A stretch of DNA of 64,000 nt from NCBI GenBank assembly GCA_051294375.1, contig CM119266.1:8332606-8396605 (forward strand), given 5' to 3'. This DNA is from Paraspadella gotoi. Its lineage: Eukaryota > Chaetognatha. Below the pieces are notes generated by a model. It searched no databases, was not told the DNA's origin, and saw nothing but the letters and a program-made list of their open reading frames with translations. A program made the position numbers and the translations under genes. This document shows positions 42,019 to 64,000 of this stretch, piece after piece (the first letter of the stretch is position 1; every line of letters begins with the position of its first letter).

Positions 42019-42225
42019 CTCTCTCCTCCGCCCCGACAAATGAATCGACAAACGAATTTCGTGGTCAAAAGGAGAAAAGGAAAGGAAACGATTAAAAGGG
42101 GAAATTAAAAGAGAGAGGAAGAGAGATTAAAAGAGAAGAAGAAAAGAGAAGAAAGAAAAAAAAGAGGAGACCCTTGTACCTCATCCTGATTAACGGGTCC
42201 AAAGGAGAAATAACGTGACTGGGAG

Positions 42226-42289
<64 letters not shown>

Positions 42290-42931
42290 TAAATGGATCT
42301 AAAAAGGTTAAATGTATTTAATTACAAGAAAAAGAGACAATTTAATGATGAAAAGAAAGTGAAAATATAAGTAAAAAAATGTGAGTGCACAGGAAGAACA
42401 AAAATCACAAAAAAAAAAAAAAAATAGAATAAAATCCCACAAATTTTCTTATGTCCGCCGGCGAGGATTCTTTGAAGTGAAATGATAAAACGAAAGAACT
42501 GAGGAAAATCACTTGAAAAGTGAAAAGACGGACAAACGGACAGACTGAGTGACAGATTGACAAACGAACAGACGGATGGAGACGTCTGGGATCATATTTT
42601 ACCTTATGTAATAAGTTTGTTAAAGATTATCATATTTTCTTTATTTAAAAGGAGAAATATTTTGTATCATAAATCTCACATTATATCCGATTCGTTCAAT
42701 TAATATTTCTTTTTAAATTTTTCTTAAATTTTTCAAGGTCCTTTGTAGCTGTCACTTTGAGAATTCAAACAGTTGTAGCCACATTTCGCCACAACCTTTT
42801 TTTTAAACCAAAGTTCAGTTTTATGAATTTGTTTTTCCATAAACAGTCGCTTTTCAGATGACGTTTTAATCTCAGCCCAAAAAAACAAATTGAAGATTCT
42901 TTCATTCTTTTTCTCCTTCCTCTTTAATCGA

Positions 42932-43016
<85 letters not shown>

Positions 43017-44517
43017 CCCACCCTCTCATTATCGTCATTCTCCGTCCTTTTTCCTTCGAACTCAAGAAAAAATCTTGGAAAAAAATTTGTAGATAAGTTT
43101 TTTTTTCTCTTTTTTTTCTTTTTAAGTGACTTCGATTTTTTTCAGTCACTTTTATTTTAACTTAATGACTTTTATTCTTTTTTTCCAGTCATTTCCCACT
43201 TTTTCTTTATTTCGACAAAATCTTTCCTTGAATTTTCTCTTCGTAAACGTTTTATATTTTGACAAAAAAAAATATTTAGATTAAGTAATCTAGAATTATT
43301 TTGACTTCCGCCTTTCAAATATCAATAATTTACTGAAAACGTCGAATCATTTTGGTCAAAAAAGAAACAAACGTCTTTCTTATATATTTATTCTCGTTTT
43401 ATCTCGGGTTTTTATTCTGCCAAAGTAATTTATGTCAATTTAATCTTAAAATAAAACCGATTGTTACTTCGAAAAATAAACAACAAAAATAAAGGGAAAA
43501 AATAAAACAACAAAAACCTTGAGTCAGACGAAGTTTCGGTCTTTCAGTCCGTCTGTCTGTCTCTCCGTCGGCGTCTGTCCCTTCAAGCATTTCAGATCCG
43601 AGTCAAAACGTCTGACATTTCTTGACTGACAATCAGTCGGATCGACTGACAATCTGAATGACAGCCTTAATGACATTCTATTGACGAAAAATTTGAGTGG
43701 ACAAGTCTCAGTTTTTATTCCCGCATTTTTTAATCAAAATTCTCTCAGTTTCGAGAGATTCGATCCCCGCATGATCGGATCTACATTCTACATCGCCGGC
43801 GCCGGATTTATAAATGCAAATCTCAATCTTAATTACTGAACGCTTAAATCTAAAATACAAATTGGCATGATTTAAATCCGAAGTGGAAAAGAAAATCCGA
43901 AAATATGCACCCGATGAACTTTTGAATTTGCTGTAGTAATTCTAAAAACGTAATAAGAAAGTATTTTAAATAGATTGAATGGTAAACAACTTGATTAATA
44001 TAATAAACAGCTTGATCAAGCTTGATGAGCTCGATTGGTAAAGTTCTTTTAAATTATTATATGAATCTGAAAAAAAAAATGATCCTATCATCTGTCTAAA
44101 AAAGTTAAAAAATGAAAAAACAGGTGGAGAAATGAAAAAACCGCGACCACTTGAGAATGAAAACGTTTTTATTACCACCGGTTAACTCATCCATAGATAA
44201 GAACGACTCATCGACATTAGTTGCGTAGAGCGACTGAATTTGGAGATTTTTCGGTCGGTCAGTTTGTCTCTTTAGTTCTTTTTAATTTTTTTTTTTGCTT
44301 TCTTGTGGTAATTGATTGTTATTGTGGATAACAAAAGTTTGAACAAGAGCAAACGCAGACAATTAATTTATGTTCATCATCAGGGTTTTTTTAATATAAT
44401 AAAACATTAATTAAAGCTCAACAAAAGCATATATTCAATAATTCCCAGATCTAATACTTAAGGTAGTGGTCTTTTCATACAATTAAAACATTCTTTGAAA
44501 TATTATACCACTTCATT

Positions 44518-44690
44518 GATAGGGAAGCCAGGCACTCTGGGAGTGAATAAACGAGACTGTGAGAGAGTCTTGATTGAAAGCTTGATTAAAACCACCAAAG
44601 CCTGTCCAAAGTCAGGGGCAAGATAGCTTATTTATTAAATGAATGGATAATTTTTATATTGGTTGTACCAATTTCATATATTCTAACTAA
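44518..44690 (-). repeat. Dispersed ~205-bp repeat, inverted copy
   Basis: Read on minus it opens ATTGGTACAACCAAT-like and has AAGCTATCTTGCCCCTGAC and TTTATTCACTCCCAGAGTG. About 25 bp of the middle, including the GGCCTCCATCAC word, is missing. Confidence 0.7.
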
Positions 44691-44898
44691 AACTGAAAAT
44701 ATTGATTTGTTCCAAAATTGAATTTAAATAAAATGGAGGATCATGTTCTATTTCTAAACAAGTACTCTGGCGTCACTAAAATTTTATATTTTAAAATTTC
44801 CTAACTAAACTTTCACTTTACCTTCCGCCTTTAGTCTATGAGTTGAAGACGATACGAAACTTATCATCGCAGTTGAGTAATTCGAGACTCAAATAATA

Positions 44899-44942
<44 letters not shown>

Positions 44943-45380
44943 CGGGACTGACTCTGCCCCTTCAAAAAAAACGACCAGACATTCAATTTCAAAACATTCT
45001 CCGCAGCTACGGAGCGAAAAAAAAATAGAGAGAAAAAAAATTTCTATAAACAAATGACAAAAAATTAAAAAGAGAAAAATTTAAATATAAAGAGAAATTT
45101 TTTTTAAAAAAAATCTTGAAGGGAGAGGATTCGAACCCGGGAGTCTTTCAATCGATCCAATCTCTAGTCAAAGACTATCTACGTATTTGTAAAAAAAAAA
45201 ATCTAAATCAATAAATGATTATTACTAAAAAAAAAAGTAGGAGAATAAACTAAAAGATTAACCATCACATCGCGCAAAAAAAAAAGCAGAGGATTCAGCG
45301 ATCGTTCTTCTCTACGTCACGACCCATAATCATCTCTTGGAGAAGACGAAAAATCGCCTCACAACAAATATTAATTAAAA

Positions 45381-45432
<52 letters not shown>

Positions 45433-45560
45433 ACCAATGGCTCCTCGATGTCTCAGTAAAAAATGAAAAGACTTGACTGAAAGAAAAAAAAAAACAAATT
45501 AAGAAAATCTAATCAATCGTTTCGTCTGAAAAAAAAGAAGAAAACAACAACGCCGTCGCC

Positions 45561-58037
<12,477 letters not shown>

Positions 58038-59344
58038 AAGGGGGAGGGGGAGGAGGGAAGAGGAGAAAAGAGGGAGGAAAGTGGAGGAAGAGGGGTGGAG
58101 AGATGAAGGGGTAGGGGGAGAAGAAAGGGAGGAGAGGGGAGGAAGAAGGGGAGGAGGGAATTTAGAAGAGGGAGGAGGAGAGAGGAAGAAAGAGTGGAGG
58201 AAGAGGGGTGGAGAGGATGAAGGTTTAGGGAGGAGAAGAAGGGAGGAGAGGGAAGGGAGAGGAGGATGCAGAAGAGGGCGAGGAAAGGAAGAGAGATAAA
58301 AAGAAAGAAATTGAGCAGAAAGAAAGAACAAGGAAAAAAAAAGTGTAGGAAAAGTGATGCCAGGGGAGAAGGAGAAAGGAAGAGGGAAAAGACAAAAGAT
58401 CTTAAGACGTCGAATGGAAATAGAAACAAAAGACATAAAAAGAGACTAAAAAAAAAGCTGTGATAAATATAATCATGACAACAACAACAACATTAACAAT
58501 CAATTTGATTGTGTTGGCCTTGAATACAATTGGAGCAGTAGTAGTATTAAGTGTTTTTAAAAATTGCTTATCCTTTAGCCTTGTACCGTTTGTATTTTTA
58601 TTTATGAATTTTACTTTGTATCATTTGACTAAGTTATATCGAGCTTTCATGACTTTAATGAGATACTGATGTCAGTTGTGATACGTCAATTCTGTTTCGA
58701 TGATAGTCAAAGAGGTGATAAAAATCGGAATTGATGTGATTCATGCGACCAGTTATGATAAAAAACTTTTGTTTAGTTATTTGATGCCACAGTTAAATAA
58801 CGAGAAGTGCCCTTTACAACATTGAATCAAACTTAGTTATATCAGTGTATTATTTACCGGAATTTAATTATCGTGTTTCTTGCAATTAAATCCTAACTGC
58901 AATTCTCTTTGCATCGAAATATTTTTTTTTCGCCTTCGCACAGTATTTCTTCTTTTTCTTTAAACATTTTTTTCGGTAGTTGGATTTAAAAGAAAAAAAA
59001 ATCTAATTAATTTAGAATAAAATTTAAAAGTAAATGAGAATAATTAGGTAGATTCGCAAAAAAAATTGTTGTATTATTCTTTTAAAATAAGAAAAGCCAT
59101 CCCTTTGTCATCGTAAGAAGGAAGGCACACATTTGCCATTCATAACCAATCTTTCTTTCTCTAATTAATCAATCTTTCACGCTGTGTATTAGTCAACGTT
59201 AATTCACTGTTTAATTAGATTTCTATTCTTGATTGATATGATCGTCTATTTCGAGTTCAATACTTTTCCGACAAACATTTAATTTTTACTTGAAACATTT
59301 TTTTTACATTTTTTTAGAATTTTTTTTTCTTTTTATTTACACTA
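58038..59344. other. Spacer: purine-rich 3' UTR, then AT-rich
   Basis: 58038-58440 is G/A-rich and continues the composition of the last EHD exon, so it is probably 3' UTR. 58450-59344 is AT-rich with no supported gene. Confidence 0.5.
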
Positions 59345-63744
<4,400 letters not shown>

Positions 63745-64000
63745 CGGATGGATGGACGGATGGACAAATCAAAGAACGGACGGGAAGATGGGCAAACAAA
63801 AGAAAAAGCAAAAAGAAAAATAGTTTGGAAAAACCACAGAGAGAGAGATAAATCTACGAACGGACAGACAGACGGACAGTCAGACCAAACAAGATGCTGA
63901 GAAGATACTCGAAGAAAGAAGACGTGACGAAAGGAAAAAGTAATTTAAAAAACACGAGGATGGCAGACAGACAGACAGAAAGCCAGTTACGGAGTCAGAC
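63745..64000. other. 3' flank of the REEP-like gene
   Basis: Purine-rich with short GACGGA and GACA repeats. No coding signal is seen up to the window end. Confidence 0.5.

Overview
The window is nuclear DNA of an animal. Every protein gene is split by GT-AG introns, exons are GC-rich with many C/G-ending codons, and introns and spacers are AT-rich and full of (CT)n/(GA)n tracts. Innexin and tau-type microtubule-binding genes point to an invertebrate bilaterian, probably a protostome. I cannot name the species. Exon models were built by hand from splice signals, intron phase and family motifs; there is no transcript evidence.

Layout. About 1.9-4.2 kb (minus): secreted leucine-rich-repeat protein, running off or close to the left edge. 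4.8-5.6 kb (plus): unrecognised 84-residue protein. 6.8-11.0 kb (plus): complete eight-exon innexin. 11-15.5 kb: mostly non-coding, with a tandem duplication, one weak candidate exon and pyrimidine/purine tracts. 15.5-19.0 kb (plus): tau/MAP2/MAP4-type protein with about six repeats. 19.8-41.6 kb (minus): TTLL9-type tubulin glutamylase. One 14.4-kb TTLL9 intron holds an unrecognised small gene, a BTB-BTB-BACK-MBT-MBT protein and nearly all the tRNA genes (Thr, Phe x3, Lys UUU x4, Lys CUU, Arg UCG). 45.6-58.0 kb (plus): EHD-family dynamin-like ATPase with a long extra C-terminus and an apparent one-base deletion. 59.3-63.7 kb (plus): membrane protein with a REEP/TB2-DP1-HVA22-like C-terminus and a long acidic N-terminus.

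The tau-like gene and TTLL9 are tail to tail, about 770 bp apart; one product binds microtubules and the other modifies tubulin tails. EHD and the REEP-like protein both act on membranes and are adjacent in the same direction. No operon logic is implied.

Most unusual points: (1) two genes, tau and TTLL9, carry a roughly sixfold tandem array whose unit spans exon end, 5' splice site and intron start; in tau the array stays open in the exon frame. (2) The BTB/BACK/MBT domain combination. (3) A 2.03-kb GC-ended transposon with a perfect 10-bp target duplication inside EHD intron 1. (4) A 353-bp tandem repeat alternating intact and decayed tRNA-Lys genes. (5) A likely GC-AG intron in tau that would choose between two C-termini.
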